Origin: Amphiura filiformis | Taxonomy: Eukaryota; Echinodermata; Ophiuroidea; Amphilepidida; Amphiuridae | Length of the DNA: 64,000 bases | NCBI RefSeq assembly: GCF_039555335.1 | Contig: NC_092647.1 | Span: 18,261,993 to 18,325,992 of the forward strand | Direction of reading: 5' to 3' | Shown here: positions 22,471 to 34,100 of the stretch, piece by piece | How the letters are laid out: each line of letters begins with the position of its first letter | Position numbering within the stretch: the first letter of the stretch is position 1 | The notes under the pieces: model-generated | Told to the model about the DNA's origin: nothing | The model's input: only the letters and a program-made list of their open reading frames with translations | Databases searched by the model: none | Translations under genes and position numbers: made by a program

Positions 22471-24085
22471 GAAAATTGCAGTTTTTCCAAATCTACCTTA
22501 CACAGAGTGGGCTAACATTCAAATTTTAGATGTCTCTTGGACAAACATTAAAATTGGGTATTGCTATAAAATGTGACATAAAAACAACACGGTAAATGCT
22601 AATTCCTTGGTGTTTTCACACAAGGTCACTGGTGGATATATCATAATAAAATGTTATAAAACGTAAAAGGTTCAACTCGGTTCTTAAATAAAAATGGATT
22701 CTTTTCTCTTTTGCACTTTTTTAAAATTCAACCCCCGGGATTCAACCTGTATAAATTATGAAGGTTTTAATAGTCGCGGGTTTATAGATCATGTGGATGC
22801 CGTCTTTTTAATCAATTCCTCAAACCTGTTAAAAAATTATGGATCAGAAATCAGGAAAAACGTCTTTCAAAATTAATCAGAACGTGATGGAGAAAAAACG
22901 CCCGTTTCCACGTACTACCACTCGAGTGTTTTCAGACTCGTCTGAACACACTATATTTTTGGTTCTGCATCACAGAAGGAATTCAACTGAGCTCTCCCAC
23001 AAAGCATTAAAATATCCACATATTTAACATCGATGCAAGATTTCATTCCGGGATTTCATTGTATAAGAGGCAAATTTACTTCAAATTCAGACACGGGGAG
23101 GGGTACGGTGGAATTACGCGAGTACCCCCCCCCCCCATTCAACTGCAAACCCGAACCGTAAAAAAAACCCCTATTTTAAAGTTTGAATATCGGGCATCGC
23201 GCAGTGCAACTTTTCGGCCAGCTTTTAAGAGGGGGTGGTCAAGCATTGTTTGGTAGCGAAGACGGAGGTGAGGTGCACTGCAGCAATTCAAGTTCATTTT
23301 TTGCAAATATTTTGGGGGCCACTTTTTGAAAATTAAATGCAAACTTTCCTCCTTGCATCAATTTTAAGGTTACAAATTTGGGTTCCCAAAAATCTGGCAT
23401 GTGTAGGGGAAGCAAAGATTGTAGATACCTCGACTGTGAGGGGGGTGTGTGGAAATTCGCCCCCTACACATAATTACTGCACAACCAGTGGCGTAGCCAG
23501 TGGGCCGCCCCCGCTCGTCATGGGCGTCGGTTCATGTAAGGCCGTCGGTAGAAGGCGTTGTTGAAAAAAAAATTGGGTTAACAATGGACTATTTTTCACC
23601 CATGGTGACAGGAAAAAGGGGAGAATTGTAAAGAAAATGATGAAAAATTGTGAATTACACGTAAAAATTATGTGTTTTTATGTAAGTACCGCCTATTATC
23701 CGTTTTTGTTTTTTTGCTCTTCACTTTTTCACAACCATCGGAAAAAAATTTGGGTCAACAAATCACACAACTTCCGTCGGTAAAAATATTTCCGTCGGTA
23801 CATTACAAGTTGTGCCCCCTCGGTTCCAAAATCCTGGCTACGTCACTGTGCACAAAGCTAGGCCTACTAATCAGTTTAATGTTTTAATTGAAAAGCCTTC
23901 TGAATGCAATACGGTCCTCTTTAATGAAATTAACAAAATTTAACAAAATTGATAAGTTTACGACTTTTCATAACATCTGTAAGGTCGATAGGATGTTGCT
24001 TTTTGATGAACACGAAATCTTTTACAGAAAGTTATATAAAGAGTGTAAAAATATTTTAATATTCATTTTAATATCATCTTGCTAT
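22471..24085. other. Intergenic sequence with degenerate repeat fragments
   Basis: No gene recognised. It contains G- and C-rich fragments typical of decayed elements: a C run near 23126, a GCGTAGCCAGTGG word at 23491, and a fragment near 23440-23485 (TACACATAATTACTGCACAA) related to the GGGGCTGTGCAAT family. Confidence 0.5.
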
Positions 24086-24137
24086 ATACTGTAAAATGGG
24101 GTAACTTCGGTCAGCGGGGTAACTTTGGTCGAGGTGT
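24086..24137. repeat. Fragment of foldback repeat B
   Basis: Carries TACTGTAAAATGGGGTAACT and GCGGGGTAACTTTGGTC, matching the left end of the elements at 1053 and 3979, then diverges. This shows the family is dispersed and not confined to the tandem unit. Confidence 0.75.
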
Positions 24138-24549
24138 TTAAAATGCTGCCATGACCTTTCTATACTCCCATTTGAATGTTATGTTAAAACCAAATCATGA
24201 TAATAATTCAATAATCACTGGAAATTAACGTAGTAGGGCCAACATTTTATGGGGCGGGGGCTTCCAACCCCCATGAGGCACTTTATTTTCAAGCTTTTGA
24301 CCCCTAATTGACACCCTCAATAACTGCCCCCCCCCCATGAATTTGAAAGTCGTCAAAACCACCCATTGGGAGTGTATCCCGGGAGTGCATGTATGGTAAA
24401 TCATTACTATACGGCCAATTCCCATGCTTTTTTTGTAAAATTTCAATTCGATGTTCTACCAAACTCATTATTCCTTTAACATGCTTATCCTTTCCATTCC
24501 TTAAATCAAGATTCGTTGCCAGTATAAGTTACTCAAGCATTACAGGTAA

Positions 24550-25018
24550 GGGGTGGTGCAATAATTATGTGTACCCCCAGGGTGGTGAATTATAGGGTGG
24601 GGGAAAAGATTTTTGGCAGGCCAAAAGGGGGGGGGCAAGCATTTTTTGGCAGGTCAAAAGGGGGGTCAGGCGACTTTTGGCAGATATTTTTGGAACCATT
24701 TCTATATTACGCCCTAAAAAGGTATAGGAAAACATTAGGAAACACGTTAAAATATGTAAAATTTCCTGCTTGCTGCGCTCGCATTATAATTTTGATAATG
24801 ACTAAGGTTTTACATTCGGGTTCCTCAAAATCTTAGTGTGTAAAGCGGGGGGGGGCAAAGATTTGTTGGCATGTCAAATGGGAGGGGCAAATGTTTTGGG
24901 CATGTCAAAAGGGGGGGCAAAGATTTTTTGGCACAGCCAAGGGGGGGGCAAATGATTTTGGCAGACCACATTGAGAATTCACCACCCCGGGGGTACACAA
25001 AATTATTGCACAGCCCCC
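24550..25018. mobile_element. Non-autonomous element with about 45-bp inverted ends and G-rich internal repeats
   Basis: The left end (GGGGTGGTGCAATAATTATG) and right end (AAATTATTGCACAGCCCCC, minus sense) are inverted over about 45 bp, both including GTGTACCCCC and GGTGGTGAATT. The interior is a run of about 30-bp imperfect repeats of the form 'TTTTTGGCAGGTCAAAAGGGGGG'. No transposase is present. Confidence 0.75.
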
Positions 25019-25560
25019 AAGGTACATACTTATTGAAAACAGAGTTAAATATGAACTCTTGGCTCTAAAGTATATCCGTGATAAAAAAAAAAAGACTCGC
25101 TATAATATTACCAAGTGTCACCAAGCAATCTCCTTATCCTGTAGTTGTGTACAAAATTTTATTGAGTTTTATCTCTCCACATCAAGTTGATATACATTGC
25201 CCCTTTTCTTTCATGAGTTTTATCCCACAACATGTGTGCTGCATTTAAATCCAGAGGTGGACCAAGGGAGGCATCCCCCAATTTGGGCTTTACCCCACAA
25301 AAAAGCACATAAACCCCAACATTTTGGGATAAAAATGTGCCAAGTTTTCCCATTTTTGACCCCTTAGATTAAACTGTGCAGTGTGCACCTCCATTTCCCC
25401 CCTGGTCCTGGAACAGATTTGTGATGCAGCAACTGTTTCAATCACATCTAACGTTAGGTTTTGAGAGTTATTTTGTAAGAATTGCAATGCATTTGCTATT
25501 CACACTGTATAATTGTGGAGATATCAATATTCTTCACTTGTCTGAACAGCAACATGCTGC

Positions 25561-25790
25561 CAGGCCCATACGCAGGATTTTATTTTGGGGGTGCTGATTT
25601 GAAAAAGTTCGACTTTTTTCCAAGGGGGGGGCAATTTTGTGAAAAGTGGACTTTCTTCCCAAAATTTGGACCTTTTTTGTCCAAAAAAACTGTAAAAAAC
25701 AGATTCTGAAATTTTGGGACTTTTTGTATACTTTTCCAAATTTAGGGGGGGGGTGCATCACACCCCCACATCCCCCTGCGTACGGGCCTG
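25561..25790. mobile_element. hAT-like non-autonomous DNA transposon with 8-bp target duplication
   Basis: The 230-bp element begins CAGGCCCATACGCAGG and ends CCTGCGTACGGGCCTG. It is flanked by a perfect direct repeat CATGCTGC (25553-25560 and 25791-25798). An 8-bp duplication with CAG-starting inverted ends is the pattern of the hAT superfamily. The interior contains GAAAAAGTGGACTTT-type words also present at 19690, where a decayed relative lies. No transposase. Confidence 0.85.
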
Positions 25791-26167
25791 CATGCTGCAT
25801 AGATCAGTTCCTTTTCAACTTGCATAATTCTCATCAGTGTTAATGCTCTGAATGTTAGCCATAGGCTTCAACATAAAAAGTAAAGTTTGGAGATTTTTTC
25901 TCAAAATATCAAGAGTTATCTAAAGAACCACTAAACCAATACTAGGCTTGTTTGTACTCATTTTAATGCATTTTTCATGCTGATTCTAAGCATGGTCATG
26001 AAAATGATCAATTCTGAAAATTCTGCAGTTGACGCCTGTGTGCAGAGGGTTAAAAATAAGTTGCCCTCACCCTTCAATGACAAATTTATGTGTGCCAGTG
26101 GAGGTGTGCCAGTGAATACATTTCCATTGCATTACATTAAGAGTGCACATTTTTAGGTCTAAATTTG

Positions 26168-26350
26168 ACATTGGGGTATTCCAGTTGAAATCCATACAAT
26201 CCCTATGGAAGACATGACCTTAATCAGTCTCCTACACAGGTGTAAATTACAAATGGAGTCACCCATTCAGGTAACCCCAATCACACTCCCTATGTGGAAG
26301 ATTAAGGTCTCATCTTGTTAGGGGATGTATGAATGGCCACTGTACACATA
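26168..26350. repeat. Dispersed foldback family D, copy 1
   Basis: It contains GTATTCCAGTTGAAATCCAT, CCTATGGAAGACATGACCTT and CACCCATTCAGGTAACCCCA. Related copies lie at 39294-39470, 52998-53160 and 53393-53560. The two halves are weakly inverted, as in a MITE. Confidence 0.75.
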
Positions 26351-26964
26351 CATGTACATGATGATCTTGGCTCTTCAATACATATTTTAATCAGCAATGA
26401 TCTGAAGTTACATGGCCTAAATCATACCAGTTTTGAATTAAATGGGTACAGCATGCAGTAGAAGTTACGCTTTTACAGAATAGCACGCTGTTGGAAATAG
26501 ATGAGAACCTTTGATTCATTCAAACATGTATACATGTAGAAGTTTATAAACATCACCTTGCATATGTAAAAAACATTTTGCAGTATCAAATAATCAGTCA
26601 CCTGATTGTCAGTTTACTAGTGCCTAATAGGTTACAATTCAATCAGTGGCATGGCCAGGAGGGGGGGGGGGGCAAGGGCAGCTTTCTTGCCCCCTTTGTG
26701 GATGTGGATGCTGGCTGCCTGCCCTGATAGTTATGAAAGTTGTCTTGACCTACTCTGAAAAGTCCTAGCTACACCACTGCCTTCAGTCCTGTCCTTCTTT
26801 TGTCTGGAAGCACGCTATGAAAAAATGTGTTGTGAATGTTGCTCATACCAAGAGGCAAACAGGTGCCTAATTCAACGCTACTAACTTTGATTCACACCAA
26901 ATGAATGCTTGGTAGCGCAAGAGGGGTAAGCCAATCGGCTAAAATACTGCATATCAAGGGATTA

Positions 26965-27270
26965 GTGCCAGAAGACCCTATCTGCAATAGCTGCCCCATA
27001 GACATTTGGATAATTTCAGCATTCTATATTGTACATAATCTAAAAATATGACACTAGGCAGCTATTGCAGATACGGCATTCTTTCCCTAAACCCTCATTA
27101 TGTATTTTTAGCATAAAATATGTTTGTAGGCGATAATGTACATGTAGACATCAGGGGTTTAGAGCAATTGCTGCCACTCCTGCCAGATGTCATACTTCGA
27201 AATGTGTACAATATAGAATGTAGAAATTATCTAAATGTCTATGAGGCAGATATTGCGGATAAAAGGCCTT
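26965..27270. repeat. Foldback family E (TATCTGCAATAGCTGCC), copy 1
   Basis: Left arm 26975-27080 carries TATCTGCAATAGCTGCCCCA and TAGACATTTGGATAATTTC. The right arm near 27180-27270 is its reverse complement, and the unit is repeated within itself. A shorter copy lies at 54527-54645. The right arm ends just before the MRPL32 stop codon, so it may be part of the MRPL32 3'UTR. Confidence 0.7.
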
Positions 27271-27282
27271 CTGTAACACACA

Positions 27283-27502
27283 TTAATGCTTAATTTCTTT
27301 AGTCCAGTCTCTAGGAAACCATGAAGGTCTTTTCTTTTTGATTTCTATAATGTCTCTGCCTTCTTCCTCTTGGGCTGGTTGTTCTCCCTCATACAAGACT
27401 GCCGTCTCTGCATTCGCAATGCCGTCTTTTGTCTCGTCCAGTTGACTCATGATTTGTTCTTGCACCAATTTGGTTTCCTCTCGTATCCTGGTTAAGCAAT
27501 TG
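27283..27502 (-). CDS. MRPL32: MRPL32 exon 3
   Basis: 220 nt with acceptor CTTATCGCAG. It supplies the last zinc-ligand cysteine (NCLTRIREETK), an acidic linker, and the C-terminal IEIKKKRPSWFPRDWTKEIK before the TAA stop at 27283-27285. ETAVLYEGE aligns with the ETVVLYTGE segment of vertebrate MRPL32. Confidence 0.95.
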
Positions 27503-30500
27503 CTGCGATAAGGAGCAAGAACAAGAATTGTTGTTTAAAAAGAGAAACAAAAATCTTTTGAAAACCTTTATTCAGACATTTTCTTCTTTGATCACTGAAG
27601 AGTTTAATGACTACAATTCTATACTATCTGTGATTGTTGTATGGTTATCCAGGGTTACAGGCTCCAAACATAGTACTTGCAAGTGTGCGATAGACAGCTC
27701 TTGAAAGATCAATGTGTACATCAAAAACCAAAACAATACAGACTGGTCTTTCAATTTTTCTGTGAGCTACAACTGTCACCCATTAAAAATGTGTTGGCTA
27801 TTGGTGCATGCCGCATACGAAAAGTAGGGTCAGTTTGTCGTAAAAATATTCTATTTCAGTGATAAACAATGAGCAGTATCGCAATGTTATACCTGAAATC
27901 ACTGGAACTTTTAATGCATCATTAGTTGACAAAATCGTGTTACTTCTGGGAAAATGGTAATCAACAGTCGATCACTTGCAGTTTTAAAAAGCATACATGT
28001 AGACATTAAATTAGTAGATTTTTGGAATATCTTTTTGGATTGGCAACTTATAAAATACATTTTTTGCTCCCAGAAGCTATAATTTATTGGCCACAGTCGG
28101 TTGTGAAACCCCAGTGGTGTACATGTAGCTAGGGGTTGTGGTGCCCGGAGGCAAGGATACAAAATGGCGCCCCAAACCTGTGAATGTACCAACAGGAATA
28201 TTTTTAATTTTTTGCCCAGTAATTATTAATTGTTGACCCCAACTTCTTTTGCCCAGAGCGTTTGAGAATCTAAAAAGTAGGGGGAGGGTAGGGATCAATA
28301 TTTCTTTCCAATTTTTTTTCAACAAAGGTTTAACAATACATACACAGCGATTCCCCCCCCAAGATACATATGCCTGGGGCATGTGCCCCTTTCCCCTAGC
28401 TACGCCACTGGGAAACCCTAACCAAACATTTATGTTTTACGCAGTTTTAAAGGTCTACATCTGACACAGTACTGCACCAAGTTATCACTCACCCACAAAA
28501 GAAGATTAATTTTTTTTGATGTCCACAAGTATCACATGTTGTCATATAAATCACTCTGCTGATCTTCTTTTCTACAGCTCTTCGTCTTGTTCTGTTCCGT
28601 TCTTTTGAGCGTCTTTTCTTAGGGACAGCCCAGAGAAAGCCATCCCATAAGCCTATATTATCGCAAGGTTCACTTGATATCTGATTATTAAATGCAGGTT
28701 GTCCTGCGACAGCTAGGGCTGGACCTAAATGTAAAGTAAAAAATGTGAAAAACAGAAAAAAAAATTTTTAACAGAAAATAAATTTTAATTTAACCATTCG
28801 GAACATTTGTGTAGGTTGTCATTCATTAGGGCACTCAACTTTAGAAGTGACGATATGTGCCTGTCAATAGGCCCATTTTTTGAAGTCCACTACAGTGTAT
28901 TTTTTCAAGAAGTCACACAGATGACCCCTAACACACCGACATCGCCTGGTAACATTGTACAGCAGAGACACCAATACCCGGGATTGATAAATGTGAATGT
29001 GCTATGCGATTTGATATTCAGGCGATAAATCTTTGGATACCGGGTAGAAAATGATGAATATCTCCGTAATTGTGTTATTCTAAAGAAGCAGCTTTTGATG
29101 CTTACACTTGAATATATGTGTTGAAAGGATATGATAATCGTTAGCTTGCGTATTGAGAAAGAACCGTGCGTATTGAGCTGTATTCAACTTCCTTTGTATT
29201 CTATTGTTCTGCGCAACACTAAAAGGGCCATATCTCTGGAGTCTGGACTATAAGTCTAATTACATGAAAGGGTTTTCAGCAAAATAAAGCTCTGAGAATG
29301 GCTCATATAATGAGATTAAAAACTCAATTTTGCTTGATCGCATCACGTATGTGCCGAAGTGCAGCCGAACTAAAGCAGCATAGGCCACTGGTGGAGGCAA
29401 TCTAAAAGCAGATGACCTCATGTACACCAGGCACAAAAAGAAACTCGTCAGTTATATTCATCCTTGCATCCACCGTGTAGAATGTGCAGGTGTACACGGT
29501 GGGTGCCCGGCGTCTCGTGGTTCGAATGGTCACGTAAAATGGCGGTTCCGTGTGTCAGACGAGTCAAACCTGAGCACGTAAAAAGTTGCAGGCCTTATCG
29601 AAAAGAGTAGGGGGGGATCATCCCCGGGCTTGTTGTTACCTGCACCCTCCCTCTAGGTCCCAGGGCAGTAGTAGCTGTGCATACAGACTTTGCAGTAGAT
29701 TTATAGTTGTGTTAATGTAATGTTGTGCAATGGTGATATAGATAGATGTTAAAAAGTACACTGCTTTCTCAGTGGTGCGCCTGAAAATAGGCGGGAATTC
29801 CCAAATACAATACAATACAATACAATCTGGGTCTGATTATTCGGACTAGTCTCAGCTTAGTCTAGACGTTCGCCTTTCGTATCTATTTCCTTGTTGGAAA
29901 GGTATAACGTTGAGGAGATAGGAACATGTACAGAAGATCCGGGACCTACTCTGCCATGTTTGGCTGAGTAACGGTACATGAACACGGTCTTTTGTGCCTA
30001 TGTAAATTAGTCATTGTGTAAAGCTGTGTTTATACCCAGACTGAATCATTGTCACTAACTACACAAGTTATGTGTGCAATTTTAGAGAACGTTGACCGAC
30101 ACAGGGTGTCAATATAGGCCTACGTGTCGCTTTTGAAAAACAGCGAATCATGCGCATGCTCAGCAGGCAAATCTGACGGCGATTTAGTACACTGACCATG
30201 TGTGCGATTCAGGTTTCTCCAAAAGCGATTGAGTATAAATGCATCTTTAGAAATGACCGGCGATTGTGTGTTCTCAAGTGGGTTTTATCTAAATTAGTGA
30301 CCTCGATCAAGCATTGAAATGCTGTCATTTTTTGTACTGGATCGTTCAAGCATCTCCAACAAATTTTTCAATGTAAGTGCCTCTGGCCCTAGTAGAAGTA
30401 AAAACGGATACTATGGCCAGAGTTCTAGGGCTAGCTTAGTCCGAATAATTATAATCAGACCCAGAACAAAATATTAATTTCAGACAGTCGACTCATAGGG

Positions 30501-30846
30501 TATATTGCTGATCCATTAATTATCCTTTTCTGGTGCATTGTGGGATAGAAAAGGGAGCAAATGAGCGATCGATTTGCCCCTTTTCTATCCCACAATGCAC
30601 CAGAAAAGGATAATCAATGGATCAGCAATATAGTAGTACCCTATTATAGACATAGTCATAGTCGATGTCGTTTGTGGGAGATCAATCATTTGATTTAATC
30701 AATCATTCACCAATTTATAACAAAATAACATTTCACCAACCTAAAGGAGGTGGCCGATTCCCCAATATTGACCCTAAATTGTATTCAAAACGCAAAATAA
30801 TCGTCTGCAATCTGCGGATCACGTTTCTCGCCATGGAAGCGGCCAT
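27283..30846 (-). CDS. MRPL32: Mitochondrial ribosomal protein L32 (bL32m), complete, three exons
   Basis: Structural protein of the large subunit of the mitochondrial ribosome. The exons are 30741-30846, 28493-28724 and 27283-27502. They join in phase to give 185 residues; the human protein is 188. Residues 1-35 are basic with few acidic residues (MAASMARNVIRRLQTIILRF), a plausible mitochondrial targeting peptide. The joined exons 1 and 2 read LGPALAVAG, as in vertebrate MRPL32. The conserved core is WAVPKKRRSKERNRTRRR. A zinc ribbon with CxxC-x9-CxxC spacing starts at CDTCGHQKK and spans the exon 2/3 junction. The C-terminus contains KKRPSWFPRD. In yeast and mammals this protein is matured by the m-AAA protease; that is family knowledge. 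The gene is divergent to PSMA2. Confidence 0.96.
28493..28724 (-). CDS. MRPL32: MRPL32 exon 2
   Basis: 232 nt from acceptor TTACATTTAG to donor GTGAGT. It encodes PALAVAGQPAFNNQ, the ribosome-binding basic stretch AVPKKRRSKERNRTRRR, and three of the four zinc ligands (CDTCGHQKKLIFFC). It is out of frame unless joined to exons 1 and 3 as described. Confidence 0.95.
28725..30740. other. MRPL32 intron 1, with a decayed element ending in (TACAA)n
   Basis: No exon is visible. About 29395-29826 resembles the 3' end of a retroelement with a short tandem tail (AATACAATACAATACAAT). From 29827 to 30466 an inverted pair, CTGGGTCTGATTATTCGGAC and its complement, bounds a further 640-bp segment. Confidence 0.55.
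30495..30645. repeat. Near-perfect palindrome close to the divergent promoter
   Basis: Two arms of about 75 bp meet near 30570 with almost no loop. Each contains the same core read in opposite directions (CCTTTTCTGGTGCATTGTGG). It ends about 100 bp inside MRPL32 intron 1, measured from the exon 1 donor. A foldback element is the simplest reading. Confidence 0.92.
30741..30846 (-). CDS. MRPL32: MRPL32 exon 1 (start and targeting peptide)
   Basis: 106 nt from the ATG at 30846 to a donor reading TTAG|GTTGGT, which is weaker than the usual GTRAGT. It encodes MAASMARNVIRRLQTIILRF and 15 more residues ending NRPPPL. A second Met at codon 5 is possible. The call rests on the phase match and on PPPL joining GPALAV. 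Confidence 0.85.
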
Positions 30847-31110
30847 TTTTTTTTGCTTGCACAGTGTTTCTATAAGAAAAACTTTGGGACTAGTGACAAT
30901 TATTTCAACACATTGTCGTCTGTATCAAAATAGGCGGCATCTAGTGCTAAATGTGTATTCGCTTTAATCTGGCAAACATTTGTATTTGAAGAGTTAATAG
31001 AAGAAAATTAATAAATTGATTTACGTAGTCTAATAAAAGAATTTTCATAATTTAGCTGTAATTTAGAAACTCTAAACAGCGCCCTCTACGTTGACCAGTG
31101 TTTGTGCAAA
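30847..31110. promoter_or_regulatory. Shared divergent promoter region of MRPL32 and PSMA2
   Basis: Only 264 bp separate the two start codons, so both 5'UTRs and core promoters must lie here or overlap the first exons. No TATA box is placed usefully for either gene and the region is AT-rich, not a CpG island. AAAATGGCCGCT at the MRPL32 start resembles the YY1-type AANATGGCGGC element found at many ribosomal and proteasome gene starts; that is a resemblance only. Confidence 0.75.
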
Positions 31111-31148
31111 ATGACGGAACGATACAGCTTTTCTCTGACAACTTTCAG
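31111..31148 (+). CDS. PSMA2: PSMA2 exon 1
   Basis: 38 nt encoding [12 protein letters not shown] plus AG of the next Ser codon; the donor is GTAAATATTT. The ATG follows GTGCAAA. It is too short for open-frame searches and was found by family sequence and phase. Confidence 0.93.
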
Positions 31149-34100
31149 GTAAATATTTCAACATAAGTACCTTGAAATTGTTTATATTCAAACTAAAATA
31201 TTGAGGGCAATCTTATTTACTAGGAAGATTTGTTTGAAGGGTTTAAGTGATTTTGAATGGGTATTTGTGACCCAAGTATTTTGCTCATTGTTGCAGAGTC
31301 ATACAGTGACGAGGGTGCAGAATTCGTCAGGCTTTGCCATATTTGTTTTGTTTATGAATATCAGCTCGAGATACGGCGATCTTTTCCTTTAGACCACTAT
31401 ATAGGGACTAAGTTATTACTTTCATAACTTTTTTTCAACTTTCTAGTTCTCCAATCGATTTAAAAAAAAATCTAGATAGAAGTAAATGAAATTGAAATCC
31501 ATCTTTTCTTGACTTGTCCAATCATTCAAACTTCTTTACCCATCCATGATGAGAAGCAAGTCTAAATCAGGGTCAGAATTCGGCGTGAATCAGGGAATCG
31601 ATTCTCGCAAAGATTCTCGTAAATCCAAGTTGATTCCGCAAAACAAAACAAAAGGTTTGTAATAGCGAGGACAACACTTATTAGGTTTATTCTAGGAACA
31701 TCTACAAATTTGGTATCACTGTAAAGAGCATTAAAGGGACCATTGAAAGAAAATATGATTTGGTATCAAAATAAAGCTAATAACATATAAAGTCCATTTC
31801 TAGAATGAAAAATGCAATTTTCCTTCATTTTACCCCCCAAATCAGCAAATAAAGACAACGCGCCCAATATTGCGTCGTTCCGCCCAATTCATATGTTCAG
31901 AGACACGTGGCAACCCCTGTGACGTCAAAGTGGTTATCCTTTCCGATGCATGGCAACACTGCATAGGCCAGACTTAGTCCTAAACCGACGCGTGAACGTG
32001 TTTACGGCAATGAACTTTTCTGTGCCTTTTAGGCCTAACAAGTATATTAAAGCGGATATTCCTAAATTATAAAGCTACAATGACTGTTGCAAGATGCCGA
32101 CCATGAGACGGACACTAGACTGGTAGGCCTACTATATGATAGGTCTAGTTGCAAAATTGGCCAACAACGGGGAAACACAATATTAGGCATTGACAAAGTC
32201 AAAGCTGTGCTAGCTGCTCGGCTTTTGCAAGAGAGTATAATTTGTTTTGAGGCATCCTGATATAGCAACTCTTTACTTATAATTATTTCCTCTGAAATAT
32301 CTGGTGAGGATAGGAAAGAGAAGGCCATGATGTTTCGGGTTAGCCCATGTGACTTAATTTCTTCAGGCCTAATGAGTACCTCCCGGGCGTGCGGCCTAGG
32401 TTTAGGCCTACCACCGCCGGGCCTAAAACGCAAGCCGATCCTGACTCCGGGAGATCCGAAGTTTGGAAGCTGAATTGCGAATGTTTAAAGTGTGATTGTT
32501 TGTTTCTTTAAACGGTCGCTCCGTGTAGAGACACACTTACGGGACCAGGTTAAAACAAAAGCCAGGCTCGGGAGAGCGAGTTGCGCAGAAAGCCAGTTGT
32601 TCCCTCGCCTTGCACCACTGAGGTCCCGGGTTCAACTTCAAGACCCGGCGCGTGGCTCAAGGACTCATGTGAACTTGGTTTATCCCAATTCAATGCTCAC
32701 TCTCGCAGGTTTTCTCCGGGATCTCCAATTTTCTCCTGCTCCTGTTATATACAGATATATAAAAGCCGAAATTTATTTTTATTTATTTTTAAAAGCCTAT
32801 GAAAAATGAGAAACAAATTTGAAGATAAAAGAACCACGAGAGGAACATATAAAGGCCACGCCAAACAATCAAATGAACAATATTTACTGTCAGCCTTTAG
32901 TTTGCGTTATGGAAATGCTTATAGGCTTAATCCAATCTCAACTCCCACTGAAACTTGAAAGTGCAAACTGCAAAGTGTCCGAGCGTTTTATCAAAGGTAG
33001 GCCCACAGTTCCAAAGTTTATTTTGATTGGGTAAATGTTGTAAAATACAGCGCGCCCGGCTGGATAGTTCGTTTTTAGAAATGACTGACATCAATTTCGC
33101 ATAGCCGCCTAGGCCTACCCCGGGCCTAACCACCCATGGATTAAAATATTAAAAAGGTGTAGGCCTATATTACCCATTTGAAGTACTTTTATTTTTGTAG
33201 CATATAGGCTTTTTGAAGGCCTATTAGGCGTATGTTTGTAGGAGCTCATCGTAATTTTTCAGGAGCTTGCATGTCATGTTCTTCATCTGCCGTTCAGCTA
33301 CTGCCCCAGTGCCAACGGCTCAAATAATAATGAAGAGTACTTTATCAAAAGTACTTTTGATAAAAAAGTACTTTTGTACTAAACGTCAGAATATAATTTT
33401 ATGTCAATTAAAACATCGTTGAACACCACCAATTTGTTCAAACTACTCTTCACTTTAACCATGCGATGTTACGTGGGAATCTTAATTTTTATCTGCATCA
33501 AATAATATTGGCTAGTGTTCCGTATTGTTGTGACGATAATTCAGTCAATAATTGATTATTGATCATAGGGCAGAAAGCCATGAATAACCATTCATCAAAT
33601 TCTGTGCATCAATTGCACTGAGTGAACCAAGGATTTGTTTCTCCGTTAATAAATTCGTCACTCCTTGCCAGCCCTGCGACTGATGCACACCTATACTCAA
33701 CTTTGGTTCACGATGGATAGTTAGACTGGTAACATGATGGCGATTCTAATGTCATCATGTCTTGCACTGTGATTCATATTAAATTATACTACTTATGTGA
33801 TGTAACTCTGGTAAGATTTTATATTAATTCATACACCTTGTATTTTGATCAGTTTAACGTAAATTCATAATAAATTCTATGATACTTAATTTCTGTTTCA
33901 TCGTGTTTATTTCGAGATAGTCGTTCCCGTTTCCGTTCATTCCCTCATCCCTTGGGACTCCAAATCTGGTACCTCGCTCTTCCTTCCCATGGCTAATTCC
34001 CCAATTTAAAAGTCATAATAGTATACACATGGTAGGCCCTATATAGGGGAATAAATATGCAAAATCGGTAGGGCCTACTTTGGCCTGTTGTGGGTATGAA

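Larger units (their letters stand above)
25800..27282. other. 3' flank of MRPL32 with foldback repeats
   Basis: No gene. It contains one copy of the 'CTATGGAAGACATGACCTTAAT' family at about 26168-26350, a GGCATGGCCAGG fragment with a G run near 26650, and a foldback at 26965-27270. MRPL32 is read towards this region, so its 3'UTR lies here. Confidence 0.55.

Noticed and set aside
32062-32433. 123-codon minus-strand frame in PSMA2 intron 1
   Set aside because: No recognised domain, no splice support, and it lies inside the inverted-repeat-bounded region. Chance frame more likely.
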